Of a DNA stretch of 64,000 bases, positions 12,300-24,227 are shown piece after piece. The first letter of the stretch is position 1, and each line of letters begins with the position of its first letter. This stretch comes from Rhizoctonia solani. Its lineage: Eukaryota > Basidiomycota > Agaricomycetes > Cantharellales > Ceratobasidiaceae. The stretch spans positions 1,364,001 to 1,428,000 of the forward strand of contig NC_057383.1 of NCBI RefSeq assembly GCF_016906535.1. The letters run 5' to 3'. A model generated the notes under the pieces. That model searched no databases and was not told the origin of the DNA. It was given only the letters and a program-made list of their open reading frames with translations. Both the position numbers and the translations under genes were made by a program.

Positions 12300-13012
12300 C
12301 CGCTGTCAGCCAACTGACTGCGGGGTCATGCTTTTTGATGGCGCTTAGACCGCTTTTCTTGATAAATGCGCATTTTCTCCATTTCTCGAGCAAGTTTCGA
12401 CATTCTAAAAAGGGATATCTCTCTACTATAAGTCTATGAGTATGCATATGCACTTTGTTATGTATATCTCAACTTCGTTTTGTCCGTGCGCCGTTGTGAT
12501 TGCGGGCGCTCAACTCATTATGTGAGGAGAAACTTAGTGACAGTCCGTGGCAACACGTATGCAAGCGGACTAGCGCAATCCGGGGTCTGGCTAATTGACT
12601 AAGTAGACAACCATATTTCCTTGGTAAACATCGATAGCAAGAAAAGGCAAAGCCTATGGGCTCCAGGTGCAAAGCGATTGTATTCTTTAATTTTTAGGAT
12701 ATTTACTTGAGATATGATTCAAGTGCGCCAGCAGGCCCCCGGACTGCGTTAGTCCGCTTGCTACGGACTGTCACTAAGCGTCTCCTCACATACTGAGTTA
12801 AGCGCCCGCAATCACAACGGCGCACGGACAAAACGAAGTTGAGATATACACAACAAAGTGCATATGCATACTCATAGACTTATAGTAGAGAGATATCCTT
12901 TTTTATAATGTCGAGACTTGCTCGAGAAATGGAGAAAATGCGCATTTATCAAGAAAAGCGGTCCAAGCGCCATCAAAAAGCATGGCCCCGCAACCAGTTG
13001 GTGGGCAACGGA
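12300..13012. mobile_element. foldback/MITE-like element with long inverted arms
   Basis: The segment 12300-12590 is repeated, inverted, at 12728-13012 with high identity over nearly 290 bp. For example CATGCTTTTTGATGGCGCTT near 12337 reappears on the opposite strand near 12980, and GCGCCGTTGTGATTGCGGGC near 12490 reappears near 12810. The unique loop is about 140 bp and has no ORF. The inner ends also pair (AGTCCGT..GCAAGCGGACTA on both sides). No transposase is present, so this would be a non-autonomous foldback element. A partial reading frame crosses the outer right arm (FDGAWTAFLDKCAF on the minus strand); it may be part of a captured or parental coding sequence. Confidence 0.8.
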
Positions 13013-13248
13013 TAATGCCCCCTTTGGACATACGTATACTTATCCACACGTGCAATATTGCCCAAACCCCAAACCCCTTGAAGAAAGAATGAGAAGACGC
13101 CACTATCCAAGCTTATCTATTTCAAAAGTTGAGTCCGCAGCAAACTTACGCTTAAAACTGCGTGCTAGGAATTGAGGTGGAAGTAACCATTTGTCCTCGA
13201 TTTCCCCCACACTCATAGACAAGTATCGTTCAAATATTTGGGTCCACC

Positions 13249-14952
13249 ATGGCCGTAGAATCACTCTTACCTTCCGACGGCTATTCTTTGCCGTTTATCG
13301 AACCACACACTCCTGAATTACTTATCATAGGTTCATTCCTCTATCTACTCAATGTCATCCATGGGATTTTCGATTTCCTATTTGGCGCCGGTCTTGTTGG
13401 GCAACTCGTTCTCGGGGCCACCTATTGTGTTCCTTTGGGAGATATTCTTCCCATAGATATTCAAACATCATTGGGAGCCATTGGCTATTGTGGGCTTCTC
13501 TTGCTCGTTGTTGAAGGCGGCCTTGGCACTAGATTCGACATATTAACCAAAAGGAACAACCTGATTCTGTGCCTTTTGGTTGCGTCATCCGGTATATGCT
13601 TGCCAATAGGATTTGGTATGTCAATACTTTATTTCGGCTACCAATACACTATCCTCGAGTCTTTTGTGATTGGTGCGGCACTTAGTGTTACATCGTTGGG
13701 GACTACAGTTGCGATCATGTCCTCCATTAGCATCGATACTCCTGAGAAGTCCGACGGTAACACTTTAGCGGGCCAACAGTCTACGTCCCAAAAGTCCAGT
13801 AACAATATAGGCGACACCCGCGCTGGAACCATACTTATAGGGGCAGCCGTGATAGACGATGTCCCCGGGTTGGTCGTCAGCAGCGTTGTATCGGATCTGG
13901 GCTCAGCCAATGCTTCATCAAAGTTATCAGCTTGGGGTATTGCGCGTCCAATTGTCACCTCCGTAGCACTCCTTTTGGTAACTGCCTCATTAGCCAAATT
14001 CATTGCCCCTTTATTCGCCAAGCGCCTCTCATTCATGTTGCATGATGGTCGGCAGCCACTACGTCCCTCTGAAGAGATTTCGAAGGCGGAGTATGATCAG
14101 CCTGGTGAAAAGAATAACTCTTCGGTGTCGCAGTCATACCAAGCTGAAGCGCCTCCTGATTCAAATCAATCGCCGAATTTTGAGCAGGCTAGTCCTACGG
14201 CTAATAACCAGGGGCATTCCGACCAACTATTGAAGGCATGGTGTAGTCGCTTGCCGCCGTCCGTGCGATCCCAATTCCCCAACGTTGCACTATTCCTTTT
14301 CATATTGGTCATCTTTGTCTATATCACTATCGCTGATTACATTGGGTCATCACGGCTTATTGGTGCTTTCTGCGCTGGGAGTCTTATGAGTCATGCCTGG
14401 AAACTGATTCAAGAGCACACTAAATGCGATGCACATTCCGTATGGTCTCCCCATGCTTCGTTTAAACGGATAGAGCCCGTGCAAGCCTATATTCTTGCTC
14501 CCTTCTTTTTTGCCAGCATTGGCGCAGCTATCCCAGTTCGCTCACTATTTCAAGCCACGACCGCATGGAGGGGAATACTTTTCTCGGCACTTATGATCGT
14601 CGCCAAACTTCTTGCTGGCGGATGGCTACCGGTGTGGGCAGTACTTGAACGGCGGTGGCCTCTTCGATGCATCAGCGACCAGGAGTCACTTTCGGAACCC
14701 ACTCCATCCGCGACCCCAGCATGGCCTGCGGGCATGCTCGTAGGTCTTGCACTGGTGACCCGCGGAGAAATCGGTCTATTGATTTTGAACATTGCCAAAG
14801 CTCGAGAAGTCGTTCACGATGAAGGGTTCTCCGTTGGTATTTGGGCGGTTGTCTTGAGTACTTTGGTCGGCCCCATCGGAGTAGGAACACTGCTACGAAC
14901 GCGAGCCGTAAATTGGATCATAAGGGGACCATGGGGCCTCCCCTCTGGCTAA
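13249..14952 (+). CDS. sodium/proton exchanger family membrane antiporter
   Basis: A single-exon gene of 567 aa, unusual among its intron-rich neighbours. It is a polytopic membrane protein with about twelve hydrophobic segments, split by a hydrophilic Ser/Gln/Asn-rich loop at about residues 260-330. The pattern of the Na_H_Exchanger (CPA) family is clear: GLLLLVVEGGLGTRFD in the first third, SVTSLGTTVAIMSS, and AAVIDDVPGLVVS, in which the paired aspartates correspond to the ion-binding Asp-Asp of electrogenic members. Expected role: exchange of Na+ or K+ for H+ across the plasma or an endomembrane. The start at 13249 follows a clean, stop-rich leader, and the ATG sits in CACCATGG. No signal for the exact membrane is visible. 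Confidence 0.85.
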   Translation: MAVESLLPSDGYSLPFIEPHTPELLIIGSFLYLLNVIHGIFDFLFGAGLVGQLVLGATYCVPLGDILPIDIQTSLGAIGYCGLLLLVVEGGLGTRFDILTKRNNLILCLLVASSGICLPIGFGMSILYFGYQYTILESFVIGAALSVTSLGTTVAIMSSISIDTPEKSDGNTLAGQQSTSQKSSNNIGDTRAGTILIGAAVIDDVPGLVVSSVVSDLGSANASSKLSAWGIARPIVTSVALLLVTASLAKFIAPLFAKRLSFMLHDGRQPLRPSEEISKAEYDQPGEKNNSSVSQSYQAEAPPDSNQSPNFEQASPTANNQGHSDQLLKAWCSRLPPSVRSQFPNVALFLFILVIFVYITIADYIGSSRLIGAFCAGSLMSHAWKLIQEHTKCDAHSVWSPHASFKRIEPVQAYILAPFFFASIGAAIPVRSLFQATTAWRGILFSALMIVAKLLAGGWLPVWAVLERRWPLRCISDQESLSEPTPSATPAWPAGMLVGLALVTRGEIGLLILNIAKAREVVHDEGFSVGIWAVVLSTLVGPIGVGTLLRTRAVNWIIRGPWGLPSG

Positions 14953-15654
14953 CATACGCTATATCAACTGGCTTCTTTGGTCGGGAAGGTGCGATCAAAT
15001 ATGGGGTTGCAGGAGCTGATTGATGTTTGGGGTGTAGGGTCACAAACCATTTACAAAACTTGTATGCATATCTATAACGATTGGAACTACGTAGCTCTTG
15101 CAACACTGCCACCTGAATGAAGGAAAAACAGAATTTGAAGTAGGTATGCCACTCCATAATTGGAGAAATCGACAATTTAGGACAAAATGACCACCGGCCC
15201 CAACATAGAAGAGCTTGTCTTCAAGAACATTGATATTTCTCTATAGGTCTAGCTTTATCTTAATCAAATCAACTAATTTAGAAAGGTGTAATCATACGCG
15301 TGAGCCCATGACTAAGAGTATTCTCGCCATTATAGCTCACACTTGTTCTGATTACACATCTCGACACCATTCTTGGTTACCGCAGCAATCGATTTCCATA
15401 GACATGTAGACCGCAGCATAGACCGAAGTTCAGCCCGCAGCCAGAGCCCGGCGCGCAAGGCAACCGTCGATTTCTCAATCATTCTGTAGAGTCAATGTCC
15501 AGCTTAAGAGGGAGACTTTCCTGAACACGAGCCCTCAGCACTTCATTGATTGGAGCTGTCCCTTGGTTATTCGTCTTCATTGTGCCTGGCGCACTTCATT
15601 CCGTTTTAACTATCATTGCTTTTTATTTACTCGAGGAACTCCACTCCGAGAGTC
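14953..15654. other. intergenic region, nothing recognised
   Basis: Roughly 700 bases between the antiporter stop and the next start codon. It contains only short ORFs without codon bias or family features, and presumably holds the 3' UTR and the promoter of the secreted-protein gene. Confidence 0.5.
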
Positions 15655-16614
15655 ATGGTTCAGCTTCGTATCAGTGCTGCCTTTGTTGTGCTGAGTGCAT
15701 TTATTGGCGTCTCTGCCTTGCCCATCCTAGCGAGAAGTTCAAAAGAACTACAGATTGGAAAAGTTCTACCATCGCCTGCTACGGGTGAAGAGCTTCCAGC
15801 TCGCATTCCGCCCCAAGCCGCTCCTAACAGGAATACTCAATCAAACGATCACCCCCGACCTCGAGTGCGAGATCTGGGTGCGGCTATGCGTATTGTTCTT
15901 ACTACCGTCGGCAAAAAACCCTTCGAGCACATCCAGTTACGTGATTTACAAGAGCACCAGCGCGCCCGATTACTCTCAAATCAGCCAAGTGAGAACATAG
16001 TGTCGTGGACGGGTGTATGCGTAGCTGATTTGGAGTTATTTGAACCAAGGTCCTCCCTCGTCCGTTGCTAAATCTCAGCAGACACCTCCTTGTATCCCTG
16101 GGCGGTTGATGAGAATGCGGGAAAGGCGCCAGGCGGGTCGGCAGGACCAGAGCCGCCCGCAACAGTCAAAGCAAACTAATCCACAGAGACAGCCACAAAG
16201 CCAGAACAACCAAGTTTCGCCACCAATTCCGGCCTCCCCTGCGCGGGCTCCGGTTGCCAGTGAGTATTGTATGTGTAAAGAATGGACGCACACTCAGTTC
16301 CGTTATTAGACAATAATGATATTCAGAACGGCCGTCAACGCCCTCGTAGAATAAGCAGGCTGTTTGGCAGCCAGCTCCAAGTGGGTAATGTGCGGCAGAC
16401 CGCTGTTCCGCCACCCTCAGCGGCGCCGAACACAACCCTTGAACCATCTCAACCGAACTCTGAAAGTGAGTAACTAGCCCGAATTAATAGACAACTAATG
16501 GAATAATATCTAGAAGGTAGTAGTAGCAATTCTAGTGGCGCGGCTTCTCCGGGTCACCAAGATGGAGCTCAAAACGATTGGCACCAAGAGCATCCGGCTG
16601 AGGTGGTATGTTAG
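15655..16614 (+). CDS. small secreted low-complexity protein, unknown function
   Basis: Four exons (15655-15988, 16050-16259, 16310-16465, 16514-16614) join in frame to about 266 aa. The N-terminus is a classic signal peptide (MVQLRISAAFVVLSAFIGVSALP), so the product is probably secreted. The mature part is rich in Pro, Gln, Arg, Ser and Asn, with a possible furin/Kex-type pair around ILARSS and no regular cysteine pattern. It contains the conserved-looking block RDLGAAMRIVLTTVGKKPFEH near residue 70. I do not recognise it; it could be a lineage-specific effector-like or wall protein. The end is uncertain: a good donor (GTATGTTAG) overlaps the stop at 16607, so a further downstream exon is possible. 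Confidence 0.6.
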
Positions 16615-17615
16615 ACTCGCAGAGGCGAAACGGATGACTAAGCGAGTGAGCGCCGAACGAAGAGGACGGTGCGATCGAGTGTCGAGACGACGAGAGGGAG
16701 CAGGGCGAGCGAGTAAGATAAGTAAATGTATTCTACGAGTAAGAACTGGTGTTGCAAGCGATGGGAGGCATTGGACTTCCCATGCTTGCTTATATACATA
16801 AGTGCATACAAGGAGGCCGCGGGCGCCGGTAGAAAGTGTCCGTGAGCCCGGAAGGCGAAACAGGAGGGAAAGAGAGAAGTGAAATACAAGACGAAATGAA
16901 AGAGGTACGCGAAGATAAGGAGAGGGGAGCCGAGAGGCTCTGCGCGACCGATCGTAAGAACCGATGGTCCAAGTCGGAGTTTGGCCGAATCGGGACCAAT
17001 GTCGTGCGAATGAGCGCAACGACCGCGTGGGATCCTCGGGTATCTGAGGGACGAGGTGGAGGTGCGAAAGAATCGCATGAAAACGACGGGCCGGAGAGAG
17101 GGGGCCGGAGGGCGAGGAGAGCAAGGGGAAAGGGGCGACGAGGTGGCGACGAGGTGGCGGTCACGTGCAGGCGTTACGGTGTTACGACCTGGGTTCGTAA
17201 CATGGTAGAGGAAATGGCTGGTCTAGGGGAGCAAGATCTGATTGCTGACAAAGACGAGGAGGAGCTCTAATAATGAGCCAATGATGTGAATAAGTACAAA
17301 TTAGCAAGGTCTAAATGTAGCTAGTGATGTCTGGCCATGGTAATGATGGATGGAGTCGGATGACCGATGTATTCGTCTCAGCTCTAAAGGAGTTGCTTAC
17401 TAAGCCACCAGAGTGACACGTGACCTTGACTCGACTCCATCCCTCACGCGACATCTTTGGATAACGACCCTGCACAAGTGCCCGTCTTGGGGCGACTGTT
17501 TGCACTAGTTTTTGTCTGACATTCCATCTTGTTTTGCAAAGGCGATACACATACTATACTCTACGTTTTAAAGATCGATTTTTTTGACTTTACCCTTTGG
17601 TTGGGTTGGACCTTG
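16615..17615. other. purine-rich non-coding stretch
   Basis: The plus strand between about 16620 and 17280 is strongly purine-rich (GAGAG, GGGGCC, GGAGGGCG). This removes stop codons on both strands and creates three overlapping spurious ORFs of 120-200 codons. None shows a domain, signal peptide or consistent splice signals. I read it as compositionally biased intergenic DNA, with the promoter of the next gene at its right end. Confidence 0.5.
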
Positions 17616-18558
17616 ATGGCTACGGCAGAGGCTTTAATGGAACTTGTACCTAATGGTCACTCAAAGCGAACTATGGCTCACACGAATGGATCTGGCCTGG
17701 AGTATGAAGACGAGAACTCGAAGGAAAGGGCAATGGCAGCCACATATGCTGCTTACACCAAACGGACAAAATTGCATGCAGAGAAGGCCAAGGCCCAACA
17801 GGTGGGCGCTCGGTTGCAGTTATATTGGATGGGTGCTGACCGAGACCACCAAGCTCTCCCGACAGCTTAAGACTCGACTACAATTTGCTCGACTCAAGGT
17901 GGACTATGGTTGGGTATGTTGCCAATCTTGTCGATCGATATGATGCTCATCAGAAGATCAGACCCGGCAGAGCCTCAATGAGGTTGAAAACTTGTATTTT
18001 CATTTGAGCCGTGCTAGACCTGTCCCTCAGTCTCCAACACGCACCGAAAAGCAAGAGGTAAAAGCTGCTGGCCCAAGTACCCCTCCAATGCTGGCAACTA
18101 CGCCCGTACAAGAGCCGTCCGAGGCATCCACGGCCCCCTCTACTCAATCAACCCAAGAAGAAAATCCTTTATCTACCTCGTTAAATACCACATCTCTCCC
18201 TGGTCCTTCTACGTCACCGGTCTCGCTACCATTTCGTACAGCGTCCCTTCCTCAACCTGCTTCTGCCCCTGTACCCAAGCGTCATGGACTCGTAGAGCGC
18301 ACACGGACTGGTGGCATTGTTCGTTCCCAGCCTCCCGAACGACTTCGTACGGGTGGTAAAGTCAAACCACCGAGCAGTGTGTTATCTCCCAAGAAACGGG
18401 GTCGACCTCGTCTACCAGACGAGTCGGAATCCACAGCTCCAATGTCGAGCACACCTATCTTGGGTACTAGTGCTGATGGCACTGTAACCGACGGAACGTT
18501 GACATACGATTCGTTCTGGAGTTCCTTGAATTCGTTGAAAACACCGACTAGTTCATAG
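17616..18558 (+). CDS. uncharacterised protein with an AT-hook-like motif
   Basis: Proposed exons 17616-17801, 17845-17913 and 17962-18558 give 283 aa in frame. Residues 63-110 form a helical, charged block (TTKLSRQLKTRLQFARLKVD, then LNEVENLYFH) that looks like the conserved part of a fungal family of unknown role. The remainder is Pro/Ser/Thr-rich and disordered. Near residue 240 sits KKRGRPRLP, an AT-hook-type minor-groove binding core (GRP flanked by basic residues), so a nuclear DNA-binding or transcription-associated role is possible. The first intron would be only 43 nt, so its exact borders are uncertain. The gene is followed by a 3' UTR and a convergent SUZ-domain gene. Confidence 0.65.
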
Positions 18559-18772
18559 CACCGTAGGTGTATGGTAGGAAATTTGACTTTCTCCCTCTCC
18601 TGGGCCTTTGTACCTATTTACCCTTTTGCTTGTATCCATCTTTCACCATAATCTTTATTCTAACTTGTGTGCGATCTTCACCTTTTCAACCTATCTACTT
18701 TCTGCCCGGCGCTATGGATGGTTCACACTATCATTCATTAGACGATCAGGATCAACATGGCTATCACTTTGT

Positions 18773-19493
18773 TTATTGGCTCGATCCGCCTCTTCCACCA
18801 CCCCTTCCTCGCCTACCCCTTGGGGCAAACCCACGTCCGTCCTGTGCACCATGCGGTTCCCTCGTGACTCCCGCCCCAACTGAGCCCTCTGGAGTACCGG
18901 GACTTCCCTTGCGATGCCCGTTGCCCCCATGCCCCCCACGGCCTCTGTTTAGTATTCCTCGCTTCGGAGCCGGACTTGCTTCACGGCTACTGCTTGCGCT
19001 ACTCCCACCCCCAGAGCTGGCAAAAATACGCTCCCTCGCAGCTTTATAGTCCGCTTCGCGTTCTTGGAGAGACTTGGTACTGGCTGGGGTTGGGTTACTG
19101 CCAGACTGAGACGCTGACGTTGATTTCGGGCGCTGAAGGATCCGCATGGACGGCATAATCGCAGCTACGGGTGGCAGATTGGTGGATTGAGAAGACATTT
19201 GTATCTGCGGCATCGGGGCTGCGGTATTACTGATATCTTCCATCAATATCCCCCGACTTTATTCCTTGTTTGACTGCATAGACTCACGCACGGTCCCATA
19301 TTTCTTTTGCCGACTCTTCCGCTGGCTCATCGTTGTCCCAGTCATCCGGAACTGAGCGCGAATCATTATTTAAAGCAATCTGGGTTAAATACAAGACATC
19401 CTACTCAATAAGTGTGGAGAGCGGTGAAGAGACAGGGCGCACAGTGGAAGTGTTCCAGGCAGGAATATCTGCAGATACTACCGAGCTAGTCAT
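18773..19493 (-). CDS. SUZ-domain RNA-associated protein
   Basis: A minus-strand gene with at least three exons. The main exon reaches the stop at 18773 and carries LQEREADYKAARERIFASSG, a SUZ domain, the short RNA-binding module found in translation-linked proteins. It is followed by RGG-type repeats (RGRGGHGG, RGRRGRGGGRGG), also RNA-associated. Upstream exons encode VPDDWDNDEPAEESAKEIWDR, joined by a canonical intron (donor at about 19287, acceptor ATATCAG). The N-terminal start is proposed at 19493 (MTSSVVSAD). The reading frame appears to run further upstream past an acceptor at about 19516, so a short 5' exon may be missing. Divergent from RRP9, with which it would share about 220 bp of promoter. 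Confidence 0.72.
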
Positions 19494-19715
19494 GTCCCAT
19501 TCCCATCTGTAAAATCAAAATAACTAGATCTTTAATCGGAGCCAAGATGGTAGATTTGTATCCCAAGTGGCTTGTGTGGTCGTCGTGTTGGCAAGGTGGT
19601 TGGCGGGTTGAAACTCAAAATTGTCTAAGCGCCAGGCTTACGGAGCATCACGTCAACTAAATTTTGACTTGATTTCCTTGTTTTGTTAATCCCCAACTCT
19701 GGCGCCTCCTCTATC

Positions 19716-21822
19716 ATGCCCGATGCGTTCTTCAGCTCTAGCAAACCCAAGCCACGAAAGAGGAAACGAGATGTATCTGTAACAAAACCATCTTCTTCTA
19801 AGCCTGTTAATGGTAAATTAAAACGCTCGAGACGTGATGAGGAGCTATCGGAGACTGGGGAGAGCGATGCCGGCAATATTGACGACATGGATTTGAGGGC
19901 AGATGAGGTAGACCCAGGCGAAAGTGGAGATGAAGATAATGAGGAAACTCCTGCGGAAAAGAGGCTTCGGTTAGCGAAGATGGTTCTCGAGGAGCGGAGA
20001 CAAGAGCTTGGTAAGTAGCAAGCACGTATTATAGTTAACATCATTTATTTAATTTCCCACAGCTGGAGACGAAATAGACGCTGCAGAAATAGACAGGGAG
20101 ATATTGGCATCAAGACTTAAGCAAGACACTGTGAGTATGCATTGGTGGGTATGTCGGCATATTAACTAAACAATAAATGAGCATAGTTGCAGCACTCTGG
20201 TAAAATATCTGTATTCCTCGCTAGCAAGGTATGGTACATGTTTTGAAACCTCAAGTGGTCACATTCCTCATGTTTCATAATTTAGCTACAAACTTCCTCC
20301 CCCGTATCTCGCTACACTCGCCGACAACGATTGCCAGTTACAGCTGCCGTAGCCTCTGAAGATGGGTCCATTCTTTATACCGGCTCTAAGGACGGGTCGA
20401 TCACCAAATGGTCACTTCAGCATGCTACTCATCTTTCAACGTATGCCAAAATTCCGTCCCACACTCTGCCTATGACTGGAAAGGGAAAAGGGAAGGGTCG
20501 ACGTGTTGCAGGGGCCGGTGTGGAAGGTCATATTGATGAGGTATTGGCTTTGGCTATCAGTTTTGATGGGCGATATTTGGCTAGTGGTGGGAGGGATCGA
20601 AGGATACTAGTCTGGGACGTAAAAGAGGATGTGTTTGTAAAGGCGTTCGAGGGTCACAAGGATGCAATCACGGTATGTGGGCCTTTAATTTGATAGAAGT
20701 ATATAATTTATTGCTTATACATCGCCCAGGCCCTTGCCTTCAGGAAAAATACCTTGCAATTGTATTCGGCATCTCTAGACAGAACTATAAAGCTCTTCGA
20801 TTTGGGCGTGATGGGATACGTAGAAACATTATTTGGGCACCAGGATGGTGCATCATCCTTGGATGCATTATCCGGGGAGACGGCTGTCAGTACTGGGATG
20901 CGAGATAGGACGGTACGGTATTGGAAAATCGCGGACGAGACACAGCTGGTGTTCCGTGGTGGAGGAAGGAGCAAGCTACGGGAGGTCTTGGAAGGTGGAA
21001 TGGAGGAAGCGAGTGGAGGAGAGGAAGACGCGGAGGAAGAGAATCCGGTTGGACCTCGAAAACGAAAGGGCAAAGGAAAGGAGAAGGAAAAGTCCAAGTC
21101 GTTCTTGGAGGGTAGTATCGACTGCGTTGCAATGCTTGACGAATCGACATTTGTCAGTGGTGGCGACAGCGGGTACGTACTTTTCATTCCGTTTCATGGG
21201 TAAATGCTCATGTGATTTTCGATAGGTCGATATGCCTTTGGTTTACTTCCAAGAAGAAGCCTGTGTTTACTCAGCCTCTAGCCCACGGTATGCACGAGCA
21301 TCTGTCAGAGTCGGAGGGAACAATCGCGACTCCTCGATGGATTACGACTCTAGGAGCAGTTCGATATGGAGACATATTTGCTTCAGGTACGCATATATCT
21401 TGGTCGACACGACTCATGCGTACTCAATAACTTACAATTCTTCGATAGGCTCATGGGATGGTATAATCCGGCTATGGAAACTCGATATCAAAGCCCGCTC
21501 GTTTTCGGCGCTCGCTGAGATACCTGCCCCGGGCTTCATAAACTCTCTTCAGTTGGTACTACCCCCTCGAGATACGGCTCTAACCCACACTTGGGGGATC
21601 AATTCTGAACCTGGTTCAACTCTGACAGCAAACGGAGACTCGGAAAATCCACCAAAATTGCCGCCCGGGCGAACGAGAGACGAAGTGCTTCTGGTTGCCG
21701 CGGTTGCTCAAGAACCAAGGTTGGGGAGGTGGTTGAGGTTGCATGGGAATGGCGAGAAGAACTCGGCGTTGGTGGTTGCGCTCCCGAGAGGGGACCTGGC
21801 TCTTGGTGCGCGAACGAGTTGA
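19716..21822 (+). CDS. RRP9: Rrp9/U3-55K, U3 snoRNP WD40 protein
   Basis: Seven exons (19716-20010, 20063-20130, 20187-20228, 20286-20672, 20730-21172, 21226-21386, 21449-21822) join in frame to 589 aa. The N-terminus is basic and acidic (KPKPRKRKRDVS, then Asp/Glu-rich), as in nucleolar proteins. The motif EKRLRLAKMVLEERR followed by EIDREILASRLKQDT is the conserved pre-propeller block of Rrp9. WD40 repeats follow: GSKDGSITKWSL, GHIDEVLALAISFDGRYLASGG, RILVWDV, SLDRTIKLFDL, GMRDRTVRYWKI, SGGDSGSICLWF and SWDGIIRLWKL. Role: binds the U3 snoRNA in the small-subunit processome, needed for 18S rRNA maturation in the nucleolus. A Lys/Glu-rich insertion at about residue 375 is specific to this copy. 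Intact. Confidence 0.93.
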
Positions 21823-22498
21823 TAATGCCAGAGATCGAGAGTGAGGGAATCTTGGTTCGAGTGATGCACCTGTGCTTTCGAGTGATGGAGCCGGGCAAAA
21901 GTAATCTTATGCTATGTAGCTTTGCCAATATGATTGTTTACTGGGTGGCAATTGAAGTTTTTCGGCGGATGAACTTTAAGCGAGGTTCGTGAGGCTTTCA
22001 ACCTGTGCTTTGTCTCTCCAGCAACTGGCCCTTCCTGGATAACCGCTCTTGTTCGAGTGATATGAGACCGATGCATATCCAAAACACTCAGGGATCTCGT
22101 ATGCTTTTCCCTAGAACTATAGGCACCTATATTAATACGGGATAAAGTGACTTTATATTCACTTTCAGAAATAAGTAACAGAGATAATGCTTCCCCGTTA
22201 TTATATGCCTTCCTACGAATGGGCTATTCTATCGAATATGATCAGAACGAATCTCGGCACATGGGAACAGATTCACACCTGCCTTGGTCAGAATGATCAA
22301 TTCTCTGACTCTAGGATAACACGGTTTGAAACTCCCCTGGCTCCTTCGATAACTGCCGAGATCTTAAGCCGTTGCGCTTAGAATATCCAATTTGAGAAGT
22401 CGAAGTAATCGCCGATCACTAGCTATAGGCAATCATATATTATATAATCAGCTGGGAGATCCACTGACACCCGATCGTTTCGCCCGCCACCACTCGCC
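21823..22498. other. intergenic region, nothing recognised
   Basis: About 680 bases downstream of RRP9 with only short ORFs, such as 22187-22381, which lacks any family feature. Presumed 3' UTR and promoter of the next plus-strand gene. Confidence 0.5.
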
Positions 22499-24227
22499 AT
22501 GACACACTGGGCATTCAACCTGCGCTCGAGTGACTCAGACATGGAAGACGAAGATGAGGCTATTTCCTTTACCCACGATACCCATCGCCAACCAAATGAT
22601 AATGAAAACACGCGACAGAAAGAAATTGACAAAGCACTAGAAGAACTATTTGGTACGGCTAACGAGGATGAGGGCGTGGAGTACAAGCCTAACCCTTGGA
22701 GCATTGCCAAGATCAATGCGAATGCTCGAAAAATTCCACCGCGCACAACACCACAGACAAAAACATTTCCCAAGGCGGCCAGTAAACCCAGCTGGGGACC
22801 ATATGTGCTCGGGCTACCCCACAACGAGCATAGGGGTATATCCGGAGACACTGGTATTCAAGCCAAGTCCGTACGTAGCCGCTTCTAAAGTCACGTTGCT
22901 TATACCGCTGACATGAAACTCTTCTATCATAGAATTTTGGTCCGCCACCTCTTGCCAGAAGGAGGGCTTTGCGCGACTCCATATCAGAGGCACTGCGTCG
23001 AGATAAATCTGCTACTGTTGGGTCTACCAACCAGGAGAAGCAATCCCTGAAGCATGATACAGTAGGAAGAGGGCCTAACAATCGGCCATGCTTGTTAACC
23101 GTAGGTGGGTATGATTCTTCCGCCGGACGAAACTTCAGTGCTTATAAGCGACCAGAAAATACTACATCTACGGACTCAGGCCAGCTCTTAAATAACCCTA
23201 TTACATCCCAGTGTGACTCACTTAGGAAACCCTCGTCAAAAATACACGATGCCTACAACCCCAGCGCATACATTCGGAACAAATACGTCACCATACCTGG
23301 GTTCGATACAAAAAGAACCACCAATCATCCAGATGTACCTGCTGGAATCATCTCTGGTGATGAATGGCTTCTTGATGAACAACCGACTTCCAACTCGGGA
23401 ATGGAAAACCAGACCGCGTATAATGGAGGCGACCTGGGATCGCCACCCTGCCAAGTGTATAATACAACGTCCAAGGATGGATTTCCTTGCAATCCGCTAT
23501 TACTTTCTCCCAGTTCGCATCGAAACGACGCACCCGTGAACCGTACTATAGATTATCCTTGGGAGGTCTCTCCGAAGCTTGGACATGAGTGGATACCTCA
23601 GGATCGGATACGTTTGGCATCTTCCTATTGTAATGGCCATCCTAAGTCCAGGCTAGAGCCTTCCCTCTCCGTACAGTCAATTGCGAGGTCCGCAACCCCA
23701 AAACTTCTGATACCACCCGTAGCGTCTATACATGCAGAAGTAAGTAGTGTTGGTACAGCTACTTTGGATGTACATTTATCAATCAACAGTATAACAGCCA
23801 TAACAACGATTGCAGAGGGCTACCTGTGATTGCCCGAACTCCTCGCTCTCCGACCAGAAAAGAAACAAAGTCATACACTCACCCAGATACCACACAATCT
23901 CATCCACCACACACTCCCGAACGTCCACCTCGCCCAATCCAAGGGATACATTTAATTACACCTTCGCCAAAAAAGCGCATGGATCGGTTTGACCCAGACG
24001 ACAAACCATTCTGGTCCACACTTCCTACGCCCCCAAATTCAAACCCCAAACCTCCCACAAACGGCATCAAAACGTCTCGATTTAGGCTCCCGGGACCATT
24101 CTTGGGAGCCAGTCCACTGAGCGGGAGCAGTGGGAGGGTGCTTTATAAGCCTCCACCACGGAAGAGAACGCGGTCGCCAGACGGTGAAGATCAAACCAGA
24201 AAGTGGAGAGTGGCGCGGGCCGGATAA
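22499..24227 (+). CDS. uncharacterised disordered protein, about 538 aa
   Basis: Three exons (22499-22870, 22933-23739, 23790-24227) join in phase 0. The start ATG at 22499 begins an acidic N-terminus (SSDSDMEDEDEAISF) followed by a helix-prone block (RQKEIDKALEELFGTANEDE) and a short Trp/Pro element (YKPNPWSIAKINANARKIP) that looks like the functional core. The remainder is Ser/Pro/Asn-rich and probably disordered. The C-terminus has basic Pro-rich segments (PSPKKRMDRFDPDDKPFWSTLPTPP) and KPPPRKRTRSP, resembling a nuclear localisation signal. The layout could suit a DNA-replication or repair adaptor binding partners through short motifs, but I do not recognise the family. Acceptor choice for exon 3 (23789) is the only one keeping frame. 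Confidence 0.65.

Noticed and set aside
16510..17124. 204-codon minus-strand ORF
   Set aside because: Caused by purine bias of the plus strand and partly overlapping the last exon of the secreted-protein gene; no domain.
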